The notes: generated by a model from the sequence alone, not told the origin. A DNA stretch of 64,000 nt from Sporosarcina sp. P13 (GCF_002743055.1 NZ_PDYM01000005.1:62001-126000); one strand, 5' to 3'. Positions 8,069-17,217 are shown, numbered from the stretch's first letter. A program made the numbers and translations.

Positions 8069-9577
8069 TTATTTTACTTCTATTTGTCCCATCATTCCGT
8101 TGTCCTCGTGTTCTAAAATGTGACAATGGAACATATATACACCTTTATGCTTAAACTGTACTGCAAGTTTCACTTTCTCACCCGGATGAACAGCTATACT
8201 GTCTTTCCAGCCTTTTTCATTATCTGCAGGTTCCACTCCATCTCGTGAAATGATCTTAAACTGCGTACCGTGAATATGGAATGGATGAATCATACCGCCC
8301 ATCATATCTTTCTTATTGTAAATTTCCCATACTTCCGTGACTCCTTGCTCTTGGGTAAAATCAATTCTTTTAGGGTCAAATTTCTTGCCATTGATCTCCA
8401 CATGATCCATCATGCCAAAAAGCTCAATATGTTTAGTAACTTGCATATTTTTTTCTTCTTCAGTTACTGAAAAATCATTTAGTTCTTCTGTTAAGTTTGT
8501 AACTTCTGCTTGTTGATCTACCAATTCAAAAGGTAAAAGAATGGATCCATCTTCATTTATTAGCGCCAAGTCATTTGACGTGTTAAGCTGCGCAAAATCA
8601 ACCACTATTTCCGCTCGTTCAGACGGTGTCAACGTTACTTCGTTTAATATAACTGGTTCATTCAAGAAACCACCATCCGTTGCAATTTGAACAAATGAAT
8701 CTCCTGTATTCAATTTAAAAGTGTAATTTCTTGCATTCGATCCATTAACCAAACGTAGTCGTACTTTTTCTTTAGTAACTTTCAACTTGGGATTTATCGT
8801 ACCATTGATTAATAACGTATCACCGATGGTCCCGTCGTCATTCATGACTGCTTTATAATCTAATTGCTTTTGATCATTGAACGTTCGATCTTGAAAAATC
8901 AAAGGAATGTCGTTTTTTCCATACTCATTAGGTAGCTCCAATTTAGTTGAATTGTCATCTTCAATGTATATCAGTCCTGCAAGACCTTTGTACACTTGTT
9001 CAGATGTCTTTCCCTCCGGGTGTGGATGGAACCATAAGGTAGCTGCTTCTTGTGTAACTTCAAATGTTATTAACTCTTTTTCACCTGGGCTAAGCGTTTT
9101 ATGCGGTCCACCATCTGCTTCACCTGACACTTCCAACCCATGCCAATGAAATGTTGTTTTCTCATCCAGTTCATTGATCGTTTTGATTGTTACCGTTTCC
9201 CCTTTTTTAAATCGAAGAACGGGTCCTAAAAAGTCACCATTGTATCCGAGTGTTGCTGTCTCTATACCATCAAATATTTCCACTTTTCCTCTTTGCGCCT
9301 TAATCGTATAATTGGTTGCTTTTTCTGTATCACTTGTTAACAAAGGTGGTATATTTACGTCATTTTCACCTGTAGAATCATGCAAACTCACTACGTTATC
9401 ATGACTCATATGTCCATTGTTCATTGATGAACCGTCCATCATGGAATGATCCATTTCCTCGCTGTCTTGATTCATCATAGAATGATTCATCTCATCAGCC
9501 GGCTGTGCGTCGTTACTGCAACCACTGATTACTAGAATACTCATTAAAAAGGCAGTGATCTTCATTTGTATGCTCAT
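8069..9577 (-). CDS. Multicopper oxidase lipoprotein with Met/His-rich N-terminus
   Basis: A signal peptide ends in a lipobox (LVISGC), so the protein should be anchored to the outer face of the membrane. A Met/His-rich linker of about 45 residues follows (HSMM and DHSMM repeats), suited to copper binding. Three cupredoxin domains follow with all copper ligand motifs: HWHG near 144, WFHPHPEG near 185, HPFHIHG near 430 and FHCHILEHEDNGM near 484. The enzyme probably oxidises Cu(I) or another small substrate with reduction of O2 to water, like CueO and CopA. The ATG at 9577 is preferred to the adjacent TTG at 9580. It is the last gene of the HK-RR redox cluster. Confidence 0.92.
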   Translation of the reverse strand: MSIQMKITAFLMSILVISGCSNDAQPADEMNHSMMNQDSEEMDHSMMDGSSMNNGHMSHDNVVSLHDSTGENDVNIPPLLTSDTEKATNYTIKAQRGKVEIFDGIETATLGYNGDFLGPVLRFKKGETVTIKTINELDEKTTFHWHGLEVSGEADGGPHKTLSPGEKELITFEVTQEAATLWFHPHPEGKTSEQVYKGLAGLIYIEDDNSTKLELPNEYGKNDIPLIFQDRTFNDQKQLDYKAVMNDDGTIGDTLLINGTINPKLKVTKEKVRLRLVNGSNARNYTFKLNTGDSFVQIATDGGFLNEPVILNEVTLTPSERAEIVVDFAQLNTSNDLALINEDGSILLPFELVDQQAEVTNLTEELNDFSVTEEEKNMQVTKHIELFGMMDHVEINGKKFDPKRIDFTQEQGVTEVWEIYNKKDMMGGMIHPFHIHGTQFKIISRDGVEPADNEKGWKDSIAVHPGEKVKLAVQFKHKGVYMFHCHILEHEDNGMMGQIEVK

Positions 9578-9695
9578 CAAAATATCCCCTTTACTATTAT
9601 GTTTTCAAGGATAGTATAGCAAGAATATATGAAAAAACTATGCACATAGGTGTCCACTTCCAAAGAGTATAGTATACTTACATTTTCAAATGCAG

Positions 9696-9736
9696 AAAAG
9701 CAAACAATCCATGAAAAATTTCCATGAAGTGTTCGC
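9696..9736 (-). terminator. Hairpin after ccdA (partial terminator)
   Basis: On the minus strand GCGAACA-CTTCATG pairs with CATGGAT-TGTTTGC, with one wobble and one mismatch, followed by TTTT. It separates ccdA from the oxidase gene and may lower readthrough or mark an internal promoter for the oxidase. Confidence 0.55.
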
Positions 9737-9762
9737 TATTCACATTTATGCTACAAGCCCTC

Positions 9763-10473
9763 TTAAAAACCCATAAATCCGCTAAAGAATGGACTAAGCC
9801 ATATAATAATGTAAGTTAATCCGTCAAAAAATAATATGAAACCTAGCACAATCATTATATAGCCGCCGACCTTTGTTATAAGGCGGTTATATTTTTGAAT
9901 CCATTTAACACGAGTAATGAAAATTGATAAAAGTAAAAACGGAATGGCAAAGCCGAGAACATATACAATCATGTACCATATTCCAGACCCTGGATTTTGA
10001 GTTGCCATTAGGAATACTGCTCCTGTAATCGGTCCAGTACACGGGGTCCATCCTGCCGCAAATGCCAGTCCAATCAGAAATGTTCCAAAATAACCAACAG
10101 GTCGGTTTTTAAATTGCAACTTTTTCTCTTTCATTAAAAATGTGGGAGTAAAGAATCCTAGAATCATCAGTCCGAAGATGATAATGAAAATTGCCCCAAT
10201 TTGACGCAGCAAATCTTGGTACTGATAAAAGAATGTACCAACAAGCGATGAGCTGTATCCCAGAAAGATAAAGATAACTGAAAACCCTAACAAAAAAGTA
10301 ATAGTATGTGTTATTCCACTTCTTTTAATTTTCACCTTATCTGATGTCATATCATTTAGTGACATCCCCGTTATATAGGAAATGAAAGCTGGATATAACG
10401 GTAGCGTACAGGGAGATACAAAGTTCAAAAAACCGGCACCGAAGGCAAGGAACAAGTTAATATCCGCAAGCAT
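9763..10473 (-). CDS. ccdA: CcdA-type thiol-electron transporter
   Basis: The 236-aa integral membrane protein has six hydrophobic segments and the two conserved cysteine motifs of CcdA: SPCTLPLYPAF (about residue 20) and GWTPCTGP (about residue 122). CcdA passes electrons from cytoplasmic thioredoxin to extracytoplasmic thiol proteins, for cytochrome c maturation or reduction of copper-site cysteines. No resA or ccs genes are next to it. It lies between a SafE-like protein and a multicopper oxidase, so a role in reducing metal-handling proteins outside the membrane is likely here. An AAAGGGG site precedes the ATG. Confidence 0.88.
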   Translation of the reverse strand: MLADINLFLAFGAGFLNFVSPCTLPLYPAFISYITGMSLNDMTSDKVKIKRSGITHTITFLLGFSVIFIFLGYSSSLVGTFFYQYQDLLRQIGAIFIIIFGLMILGFFTPTFLMKEKKLQFKNRPVGYFGTFLIGLAFAAGWTPCTGPITGAVFLMATQNPGSGIWYMIVYVLGFAIPFLLLSIFITRVKWIQKYNRLITKVGGYIMIVLGFILFFDGLTYIIIWLSPFFSGFMGF

Positions 10474-10556
10474 CTATCATAAGCCCCTTTCAAAAATATT
10501 AATTACAAACAATAGGCGTTACATGAAGAGAAATTAGATGCCATACTAACTGCATC

Positions 10557-11303
10557 TCACATTCCCCAATAAGTGACTGTGTCTAGCAAACCAATTACGA
10601 TGAGTATAACCCCCGCCACTCGCTGTACCATCCTTCCGACTTTCATGCTGCTTTTCATGACAAGCCTTTTCGCATCAACTATCCAGATAAAGAAAAATAA
10701 AGCTAGCAATGGAATGGATGTAGCTATACCAAAAACAGCAGGCAACATAAACCCATATGAAGTAGCTGCAACAAGGGGCATTAACCAGAAGAAAAATAGT
10801 ACAAACATTGTTGGACAGAAAGCCAAAGAAAAGCTAACTCCTAATAAGAAGGAGCCTACCTTCCCATTTTTTATTCGAACAGGGATGTACTGTGTAACTT
10901 TATTTAGAAACTCTAGTTTCAAGACGCCAAGTAAGACTAGTCCAGTAGCGATAATGAGTGGACCAATTATTTTACGAAATAACGAAAAGTAATCAATCAA
11001 AGCACTTTGGAATGTCTCTCCCAAGAACCAGACTAGCAATCCTAACGAGCTAAAAACAACAACTTTTCCTGCTATAAAAGAAGTAACTTCCGCTAGATTT
11101 TCTTTTAACTGGATGGACCGATTCCCATATAAAGTAATGGCACTCATATTCCCAGTTAGTTGACAGGGGGCTACAGCACCTAGCAATCCTAAGAGTAATG
11201 CTACAATAACAGGATTATTTTCGAACGATAAAAGTAAGGTATTCACCGGTTCCGTGATGAGTTGACTTATACTTGATAAAAAACTATACAAAGTAGATGG
11301 CAC
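10557..11303 (-). CDS. DsbD/SafE-like transmembrane protein
   Basis: The 248-aa protein has about six membrane segments in the DsbD-transmembrane, or UreH/SafE-like, arrangement. A cysteine lies in each half, at matching positions: APCQLTGN near 46 and AFCPTMFVLFF near 162. This pattern is that of a second CcdA-like thiol or metal conductor. In other bacteria such proteins accompany copper or heme handling genes. The start is uncertain: GTG at 11303 is very close to an AAGGGCG site, and a TTG at 11291 is better spaced. It follows the lipoprotein gene after only 8 bp, so it is in the same operon. Confidence 0.75.
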   Translation of the reverse strand: MPSTLYSFLSSISQLITEPVNTLLLSFENNPVIVALLLGLLGAVAPCQLTGNMSAITLYGNRSIQLKENLAEVTSFIAGKVVVFSSLGLLVWFLGETFQSALIDYFSLFRKIIGPLIIATGLVLLGVLKLEFLNKVTQYIPVRIKNGKVGSFLLGVSFSLAFCPTMFVLFFFWLMPLVAATSYGFMLPAVFGIATSIPLLALFFFIWIVDAKRLVMKSSMKVGRMVQRVAGVILIVIGLLDTVTYWGM

Positions 11304-11311
11304 CGCCCTTA

Positions 11312-12232
11312 TTATTTCATCAGCAAACCTTCTTTAGCCAGTTGGTTCCACGTATCTCCTTGATCTTTCGTTACATATATATCATTGCTATGCGTTGCTA
11401 TCACTAGCTCTTTCTCATTCTCCGGATTAACCGCAATGAAAACAATTGGATTCATTGCTTGATCTGGTATCTGAATAGAGGTTGTCTGATTACTGTCGGT
11501 AGTGAACCATGTAAGCGCCGTTTTTTCATTTTCATAGCTTGAATAGTAACCTCCGTGATCAGTCAATATTGTATAAAGAGTCATTTTATCAGTAGAAATA
11601 CGCTCAAAATTCTCCCCATAATCTTTCGATAAAAATATTCCATCTTTACTTCCTATAGCCATCACATTTTCTAATGAAGGGTGAGCCGCTATATTAGAAA
11701 TGAACTCTGAATCGAAACCATTCATAGCTGCAACCTCCCATGTAGCTCCCTCATCTACTGTATAATGAAGACCTCGTGACATTCTATTTGTCGGCATCTC
11801 GTTTATTACATAAATAGTATTAGAATCATACCCTGCTGCTAAGTAATGAAAATCTATTTCTCCATAAAAAGCTAATTTTTTGAAACTAGCTCCTCTGTCA
11901 ACGCTCTTAATCAAGCCTAGTGGATTTTTATAAGCAGATCCGGGTTCTGGATGGCCACTTGAGAAAAAACCATCTTGAACCGCTTGGAATCCCATATAAT
12001 CATGCTTTTCTTTATTCGCTTCTTTCCATCCCTCTTTACTGTATTCATAAAGCCCATCATGTGTTGAAATTACTAGGTTAGGCCCTCCGTTTATATACCC
12101 TAAGCCATGTAGATGTTCAAAGGTATCGTTCTTTACTTCGCCGAACATATAAGACTCAGCTTCCTTATTACATGCTGATAACATCACTGTAAAAGTCAGT
12201 AAACCGACTATATACTTTATTTTCCCTCGCAT
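11312..12232 (-). CDS. F510_1955-type lipoprotein with BNR/sortilin-like beta-propeller
   Basis: A signal sequence with lipobox (VMLSAC) is followed by a beta-propeller-like domain. It contains repeated blocks of the BNR type, such as S-x-D-x-G-x-x-F (SKDYGENFERIS) and T-K-D-Q-G-D-T-W. The family has been named F510_1955 glycosylhydrolase, but I see no evidence for sugar hydrolysis. A HLHGLGY motif just after the lipid anchor is a possible metal ligand set. Start 12232 is chosen because AAAGGTG lies 6 nt before that ATG; it is 12 bp after the response regulator stop. The context is copper or redox homeostasis. Confidence 0.72.
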   Translation of the reverse strand: MRGKIKYIVGLLTFTVMLSACNKEAESYMFGEVKNDTFEHLHGLGYINGGPNLVISTHDGLYEYSKEGWKEANKEKHDYMGFQAVQDGFFSSGHPEPGSAYKNPLGLIKSVDRGASFKKLAFYGEIDFHYLAAGYDSNTIYVINEMPTNRMSRGLHYTVDEGATWEVAAMNGFDSEFISNIAAHPSLENVMAIGSKDGIFLSKDYGENFERISTDKMTLYTILTDHGGYYSSYENEKTALTWFTTDSNQTTSIQIPDQAMNPIVFIAVNPENEKELVIATHSNDIYVTKDQGDTWNQLAKEGLLMK

Positions 12233-12243
12233 ATTTTTCACCT

Positions 12244-12921
12244 TTAACTCCATTTGTATCCTATCCCCCATACTGTTTTTAGGAACTCCTCATTGGGAAA
12301 CCCTGCACTTTTTAATTTATCTCGTAAGTTTCGTATATGTGAATCGACTGTTCGAATATCGGTATACGTATCGTAATCCCAAGCGGCATGCATCAACTGT
12401 TCTCTTGTTAACGTTCTCTTTGGCTGTGAAATAAGTGCATCAACAATGTAGAACTCTTTTAACGTCAGTTGTACACTTTTTTCTTTGTAGTGTAATGAAT
12501 AGGAATCTTTATTTAATATAAAGTCACCACAGATCGTGTTTTCCAAATGCTTATCTATGTTCTGATAACGTCGCAATACAGCATTCACTCTCGCAATAAG
12601 TTCACGCTCATCGAATGGTTTTGTAATATAGTCATCCGCGCCTGATTCTAACCCTTTTACTAAGTCTCTCTTATCTGTTCTTGCTGTAAGCATGATCACC
12701 GGGACATTTGAAAGTTCTCGTATTTCTCGACAAACTTCCCAGCCATCCTTATTCGGCATCATAATATCAAGCAGTACTAAATCTACCTGCTCTTTTAGTA
12801 AGCGAGCCAATCCTTCTGTTCCATCCTCTGCTTTTATACACCGAAAATCTTGAGGTGCTAAAAATAGCTCAAGTAAATCTAGCATTCTGCGTTCATCATC
12901 AATAAGTAAAATTGTCCGCAT
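12244..12921 (-). CDS. OmpR/PhoB-family response regulator
   Basis: The receiver domain has the acidic pair Asp8/Asp9, phospho-acceptor Asp52 (LLDIMMPNKDGWE), Thr79 and Lys101. A winged-helix DNA-binding domain follows (from about residue 130; RTVDSHIRNLRDKL is the recognition region). It begins 19 bp after the kinase gene and should be its partner. The likely target is its own six-gene cluster, with the lipoprotein, SafE-like, CcdA and multicopper oxidase genes directly downstream. The regulator follows the kinase, the reverse of the usual order. Confidence 0.93.
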   Translation of the reverse strand: MRTILLIDDERRMLDLLELFLAPQDFRCIKAEDGTEGLARLLKEQVDLVLLDIMMPNKDGWEVCREIRELSNVPVIMLTARTDKRDLVKGLESGADDYITKPFDERELIARVNAVLRRYQNIDKHLENTICGDFILNKDSYSLHYKEKSVQLTLKEFYIVDALISQPKRTLTREQLMHAAWDYDTYTDIRTVDSHIRNLRDKLKSAGFPNEEFLKTVWGIGYKWS

Positions 12922-12940
12922 CTGCTTATCTCCTCATCGT

Positions 12941-14299
12941 TTAGATTTTAATTGTGAATGTACTCCCTTTTCCTACTTCACTTTCCACTTTAAGAGTTCC
13001 ACCATGAGCTTCAACAAGTTCTTTCACAATGGCCAGACCTAACCCGGACCCACCGTATGTTCTGGAACGGGATTTTTCGACACGATATAGCTTGTCGAAG
13101 ATCCTATCTATTTCACTGGATGGAATTCCTATCCCTTCGTCCGTTACCGATAGGATAGTTTTTTGTTGCTGCTGATAAATATCTAGTGTTACTGTCGTCT
13201 GTTCATCTGAGTATTTCAATGCATTGTCCAGCAAGTTCAAAACAATTTGCTCTAAACGAATCCGATCCGCAAAAAGTTGAAAATCCCTTTCACATCTCAT
13301 ATGCAACGCGATTTTTTTCAAATTAAATGATGGTGCAACGAGTCGATCCATATCTGCTATAAATTCCTGTGCAGAGAAATGACTTTTTGTTATCGTAAAT
13401 GTGATTTCATCCATTTTCGCTAATTCCATCAAATCCTTTACTAAATCCTTCATTCGATTGGATTCTTCTGCAATAATTTGTAGATAATGATTTCTTTCTT
13501 CTTCCGATAACCCTTCTCTCATCGCCACTTTCAGATAACCTATTAGATATGTAAGTGGTGTGCTCAACTCATGAGAGACAGACGCCAAAAACTCATTGCG
13601 CTCCATCTTCATTTTTTCCAGGTCTGTCGCCAATTTCAAAATCGCTACCGATAGTTCTCCAAGTTCGTCATTGCCGGCTTCCGGAAGGCTCACATCAAAT
13701 TTCCCCTCACTCAGTCGCTCTGTCGCTTCCTTCATGCGAATCAAGGGACGAGTGAGTATTTTAGACAGAATTAAATAAATGACCAACAAGATGATAATAC
13801 TCGCTCCACCGGCAAGTCCGAAATGTTGATTTAACTTACGGACTAACTTTTCAATTGGCTGGCTACTTTGAAACATCACAACATATCCGGACTGACCTAC
13901 TTCTGTTTTGTAGGGATGTACACTCGCAATGTATGGAGAGTCTCCCCACTCCGGTATAAGTATTCGATCGGTTTCATCTGTTTTGTCAATTAATGATAAA
14001 GTTGAAGAATGGCGCTCTATATCCCCAACCGAGCTACGAATCACTTTGCCATCCTCATCCGTAATGATGACTTCCCGATCTTTTCCTGCTTCCATTAGTA
14101 CAATATGTGCGATCGTTTTGTCAGAATAGTAGTCTTCCAAGACATTTCGATGATTGCTGCCACTTGCTAGTAAACGTGAATATTCTTCGTCTACTCTTGC
14201 GTGAATTATATTTTGATGCAAATAAATCATTAATATCGTTTCAAGTATTAGGAAAGTACTAATAAAATAAGCAGCTAACTTTTTAGAGATTTTATTCAT
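12941..14299 (-). CDS. Membrane sensor histidine kinase
   Basis: The ATG at 14299 has AGGTGG in front and is preferred to the GTG at 14308. The 452-aa protein has an N-terminal membrane segment, an extracellular sensor of about 130 residues, a second membrane segment, and a HAMP domain. A HisKA domain follows with the phospho-acceptor histidine in SVSHELSTPL (about residue 240). The ATPase motifs come last: N box NLLDNALKYSD, G1 DEGIGIP and G2 GGSGLGLAIVKE. The sensor region shows no conspicuous Cys or His cluster, so a copper signal is an inference from the oxidase in the same operon. Confidence 0.92.
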   Translation of the reverse strand: MNKISKKLAAYFISTFLILETILMIYLHQNIIHARVDEEYSRLLASGSNHRNVLEDYYSDKTIAHIVLMEAGKDREVIITDEDGKVIRSSVGDIERHSSTLSLIDKTDETDRILIPEWGDSPYIASVHPYKTEVGQSGYVVMFQSSQPIEKLVRKLNQHFGLAGGASIIILLVIYLILSKILTRPLIRMKEATERLSEGKFDVSLPEAGNDELGELSVAILKLATDLEKMKMERNEFLASVSHELSTPLTYLIGYLKVAMREGLSEEERNHYLQIIAEESNRMKDLVKDLMELAKMDEITFTITKSHFSAQEFIADMDRLVAPSFNLKKIALHMRCERDFQLFADRIRLEQIVLNLLDNALKYSDEQTTVTLDIYQQQQKTILSVTDEGIGIPSSEIDRIFDKLYRVEKSRSRTYGGSGLGLAIVKELVEAHGGTLKVESEVGKGSTFTIKI

Positions 14300-14500
14300 A
14301 CAAACCACCTCATGCTTTCAGTATAAAAAAAGAATATGAAAAAGATGTGCAGTTTTGTTTTAAGCCATAGAAATCGTTAGACTCCATGTCGTCTTTGTGT
14401 CTGCATTCACTATATTATGCTTGTATTATCGACAACACTTTCGAAAAGAATAACACGTATCTATTCTAGCCGGAATATTATTGAAAGCATAAATAGAAGT

Positions 14501-14528
14501 AGCCCGGCATCTTATTTGATGCCAGGCC
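14501..14528 (-). terminator. Weak hairpin after the DnaQ-like gene
   Basis: GGCATC and GATGCC, extended by GCC/GGC across a mismatch, form a short stem in both directions. The U tail is poor, so termination is possible but not certain. Confidence 0.4.
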
Positions 14529-14553
14529 ATTACCATTCTATACGCTATAGTCA

Positions 14554-15129
14554 TTACAATCGAGACTTCGACGGCTTTTTCAGCGGACTTTTATCCAATA
14601 AATATGAAATATACGTCGCATCCTTACCTAAGCGCAGATGAGAATTATTCAGCAGAACAGCAAGATTCTTCGCATCGTCCAGCGCTCTATGGGCTTGTTG
14701 TACGTTAATTTGATGAGCCCTCAATAATTGCTGTAGCTTACCGTTTTCAAAACCATAGTCTTTCCATTTGATCTGTCGAACGGAGCAATACCAATCCATA
14801 TCTCCTGTTTCCGGCAAGAGTCTGCTAACAAAACCTCTATCGAAACTCGCGTTATGCGCAACAATCCCATCCGCACGATCTAAAATAGACAGTATTCTAT
14901 CCATATCGAGCGATTTCCCTCTTACCATTCGATCAGTAATGCCCGTAATATTCGTGATTGTTGAAGGTATTGAGTAAAAAGGCTCCTGAAATTCACAATA
15001 TTCATCAGCTACCCTGACGATTCGATTAGTATCAAATTCGCCAAGCATAATCCCTAACTCTATCACTTCGCTAGTTTCTGCACTCATTCCTGTCGTTTCC
15101 ACATCTATGAATGCTATATGTTTAGTCAT
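14554..15129 (-). CDS. DnaQ-like 3'-5' exonuclease (DEDDh)
   Basis: The 191-aa protein is a stand-alone DEDDh exonuclease. ExoI is FIDVETTG (Asp9, Glu11), ExoII is in the IVAHNASFDRGF segment, and ExoIII is AHRALDDAKNLAVLL with the catalytic His and Asp. Such proteins resemble the proofreading epsilon domain of Pol III and remove nucleotides from DNA or RNA ends. The polymerase is not adjacent and the biological substrate cannot be named. An AAAGGAG site precedes the ATG. The gene seems monocistronic. Confidence 0.88.
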   Translation of the reverse strand: MTKHIAFIDVETTGMSAETSEVIELGIMLGEFDTNRIVRVADEYCEFQEPFYSIPSTITNITGITDRMVRGKSLDMDRILSILDRADGIVAHNASFDRGFVSRLLPETGDMDWYCSVRQIKWKDYGFENGKLQQLLRAHQINVQQAHRALDDAKNLAVLLNNSHLRLGKDATYISYLLDKSPLKKPSKSRL

Positions 15130-15279
15130 GAAAGGACTCCTTTCGAGTTACCTCTAATCTACTAGTTTAGAGTGACTATATTCCGTGACTTATTATGTCA
15201 TCATGACTTGTAACCTTTAAAACATCATGCACCTAAAGTACATATTGATCCCCGAAAGCATCGTATTTCACTTGAGTAT

Positions 15280-16110
15280 TTATTCTTTAAAGTCTGCATT
15301 TATCGTTACTTCTTTCCACTCAGCCATCTCTTCTAGCAAATGCGTGAATTTCTCGTATGCCAGTTCATATGCGGCAACGCCAAGTAATAATCGTAAAGGC
15401 GGATTTTCCGATTGTGCCACCTGCAACACAGCTTCCGCTAGCTTTTCAGGATCTCCTTCTTCTGTTCCGCTAGGTCGTTCAATTCGTTTTCCTACTGTTT
15501 CTTGATAGTCATCAATAGCTGTTTGTGTACGGTTAGCTGAACGTCCAGCCCAGTCCGTCCGGAAAGCGCCAGGCTCGATAAGTGTTACCTTTATTCCTAT
15601 AGGTGCCACTTCTTTCGCTAGACTTTCAGAAATACCTTCTACTGCATATTTCGTTGCATTATAGTATCCGACTGCGGGGAATGATGCTAGTCCACTAATA
15701 GAAGAGAAATTAATAATATGGCCAGACTTTTGGTTTCTCAAATGTGGTAACACTTCATTCGTCACCGCCATCAATCCCCAGAAATTAATTTCGAACATCT
15801 TTCGCGTTTCTTCTTCTACACTTTCTTCAACAGAACTAAAATAGCCGATTCCAGCATTGTTCACTAGCACATCTATTCGACCAAATGACTCTATCGCTTG
15901 ATCAACTGCTTCTTTCACTTGTTTTTTGTCTGTTACGTCTAGCTTTAGTAATTGAACATTTTCCGGATGAAGTTCTTGTAGATCACGTATGTGTTCAACA
16001 CTCCTAGCAGTGGCGACTACTTTATAGCCCTCTGCAATTACTTTCTTTGCAATTTCTCGACCAAATCCAGTCGAGCAACCTGTAATAAACCAAACTTTTG
16101 AGTGTGTCAT
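15280..16110 (-). CDS. Short-chain dehydrogenase/reductase
   Basis: A classical SDR. The cofactor loop is GCSTGFGRE (TGxxxGxG type with Cys in place of the first Thr-Gly spacing), NNAG is in VLVNNAGIGYF, and the catalytic Ser and Tyr-Lys pair lie in FSSISG and YYNATKYAVEG. The start at 16110 (MTHSKVWFITG) is chosen because AAAGGAAG precedes it, giving 276 aa; the longer frame has no good site. It belongs to the broad group annotated only as oxidoreductase. The substrate is unknown and the neighbours do not help. Confidence 0.85.
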   Translation of the reverse strand: MTHSKVWFITGCSTGFGREIAKKVIAEGYKVVATARSVEHIRDLQELHPENVQLLKLDVTDKKQVKEAVDQAIESFGRIDVLVNNAGIGYFSSVEESVEEETRKMFEINFWGLMAVTNEVLPHLRNQKSGHIINFSSISGLASFPAVGYYNATKYAVEGISESLAKEVAPIGIKVTLIEPGAFRTDWAGRSANRTQTAIDDYQETVGKRIERPSGTEEGDPEKLAEAVLQVAQSENPPLRLLLGVAAYELAYEKFTHLLEEMAEWKEVTINADFKE

Positions 16111-16216
16111 ATAATCTCTTCCTTTCACATTCGTCATACTAAATACTCTACCATAATCAGCAGTTAAGTCCTTCAAAGACGGTGTATCTTGTTCGTAATG
16201 ATACTAACTATATTAG

Positions 16217-16261
16217 ACAAAAAGCTTATCCGAAAAATTCTATGACTTTTCGGACAAGCTT
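16217..16261 (-). terminator. Terminator of the second usp gene
   Basis: Arms AAGCTTATCCGAAAA (16222-16236) and TTTTCGGACAAGCTT (16247-16261) pair with one mismatch. On the minus strand the stem is followed by a U tract (TTTTTG). Confidence 0.85.
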
Positions 16262-16277
16262 ATACGTTACGAACATT

Positions 16278-16691
16278 CTATTTTACTATTGTTACAGAAC
16301 AATTGACATGCCTAATCACTTTTTGACTTACACTACCTAGTACAAGTTTCTGAAGTGTATTCAGTCCGCGGCTACTTAATATTAAATGGTCGATTTCATT
16401 TGCGTTCACATGCTTAATAATTTGTTGTTGGGGATTGCCTTGCAAAATAGTGACCTTCGCTTCCTTCCCATCACCCTTCACCAATTTCAAGGCAGGTTGT
16501 AACTTCTTCTTTTGATATAACGATAGACTATTGGGGCTCTGTTTTAATAATCTTTCATCTTCCACCTTGTTAAAATCCACCACATGAATAACTTCTAAAT
16601 GAGCTTTTGAAAACTGTTGAACAAGCATAAGTGCATACTTTACAGCACGTAGTGAGTTTTCAGAGCCATCTACCGCTACAGCAATCTTCAT
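16278..16691 (-). CDS. Universal stress protein (UspA family), copy 2
   Basis: A 137-residue single-domain Usp, colinear with the copy at 3292 over its full length, starting MKIAVAVDGSEN. In the ATP-binding loop the first glycine is serine (LSSRGLNTLQKLVLGSVS), so nucleotide binding may be altered. AAGGAGG precedes the ATG and a strong terminator follows, so the gene is monocistronic. A decayed third copy lies upstream at 17054-17217, suggesting local duplication. Confidence 0.9.
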   Translation of the reverse strand: MKIAVAVDGSENSLRAVKYALMLVQQFSKAHLEVIHVVDFNKVEDERLLKQSPNSLSLYQKKKLQPALKLVKGDGKEAKVTILQGNPQQQIIKHVNANEIDHLILSSRGLNTLQKLVLGSVSQKVIRHVNCSVTIVK

Positions 16692-17010
16692 GATTCGGCC
16701 TCCTTACTGCTACATTTCTCGAACTTCACTTTCTCTTCTAGCACCGGCTACCAACAACATCTGCTAATGGACTACATACATTCATCCCAAGGCATAAGGA
16801 ACAAATCGATTTAGAGTTCATTCTAGCAACTTCTATCTTCAATGCCAACTAAGAACTACGAAATTTAATATGTAATTTAAAGAAATGTATATTGAAGCTG
16901 TACTTATACGTATACATCTTAATGCAGATAAAAATTACAGTTGAACGAATACGTTCTATCGTCTTTACATCATTGATTGTCAGTTTCCTTAGTATTGCAG
17001 TAGAAAATAA
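16692..17010. other. Intergenic stretch between usp copy 2 and a hairpin
   Basis: This AT-rich stretch holds the upstream region of usp copy 2. I see no gene or clear promoter pair in it. An 81-codon open frame on the minus strand (16849-17094) has no recognisable motif and runs across the hairpin and the usp remnant. Confidence 0.5.
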
Positions 17011-17048
17011 GGCTGTCGAGATTGTCACATGAATATTCTTCGACAGCC
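17011..17048 (-). terminator. Hairpin after the usp remnant
   Basis: Arms GGCTGTCGA (17011-17019) and TCGACAGCC (17040-17048) are perfect complements. On the minus strand TTATTTT follows. It would end transcription from the HAD phosphatase through the usp remnant. Confidence 0.6.
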
Positions 17049-17053
17049 GTAAT

Positions 17054-17217
17054 CTATTTAACGATCGTCCCGGACAATTTTCCCGCTCCATCAATTTCCT
17101 GCATCGTATTCAAACCACGACTGCCTAGCACTAGATGATTTCCCCAACAGGATGTTTCTATAACAGGTTGCACAATTTGCTCTTGATACAATGACAAACT
17201 CTTAGTATTTCTATTCG
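17054..17217 (-). pseudogene. Decayed third uspA copy
   Basis: Translation of the minus strand ending at the stop 17054-17056 gives SLSLYQEQIVQPV, then LVLGSRGLNTMQE, then an ending GTIVK. These match in order the middle, the ATP loop and the C-terminus of the two intact Usp proteins in the window (SLSLYQKKKLQPA, GSRGLNTFQE, VTVVK). The N-terminal half is missing, the stretch between the first two blocks is shortened, and the stretch after NTMQE has lost the G-S part of the ATP site. The remnant directly abuts the stop of the HAD phosphatase gene, so a deletion probably removed its 5' half. Confidence 0.85.

Noticed and set aside
16849-17094. 81-codon minus-strand frame
   Set aside because: It runs across the hairpin and the usp remnant in another frame and has no motif.
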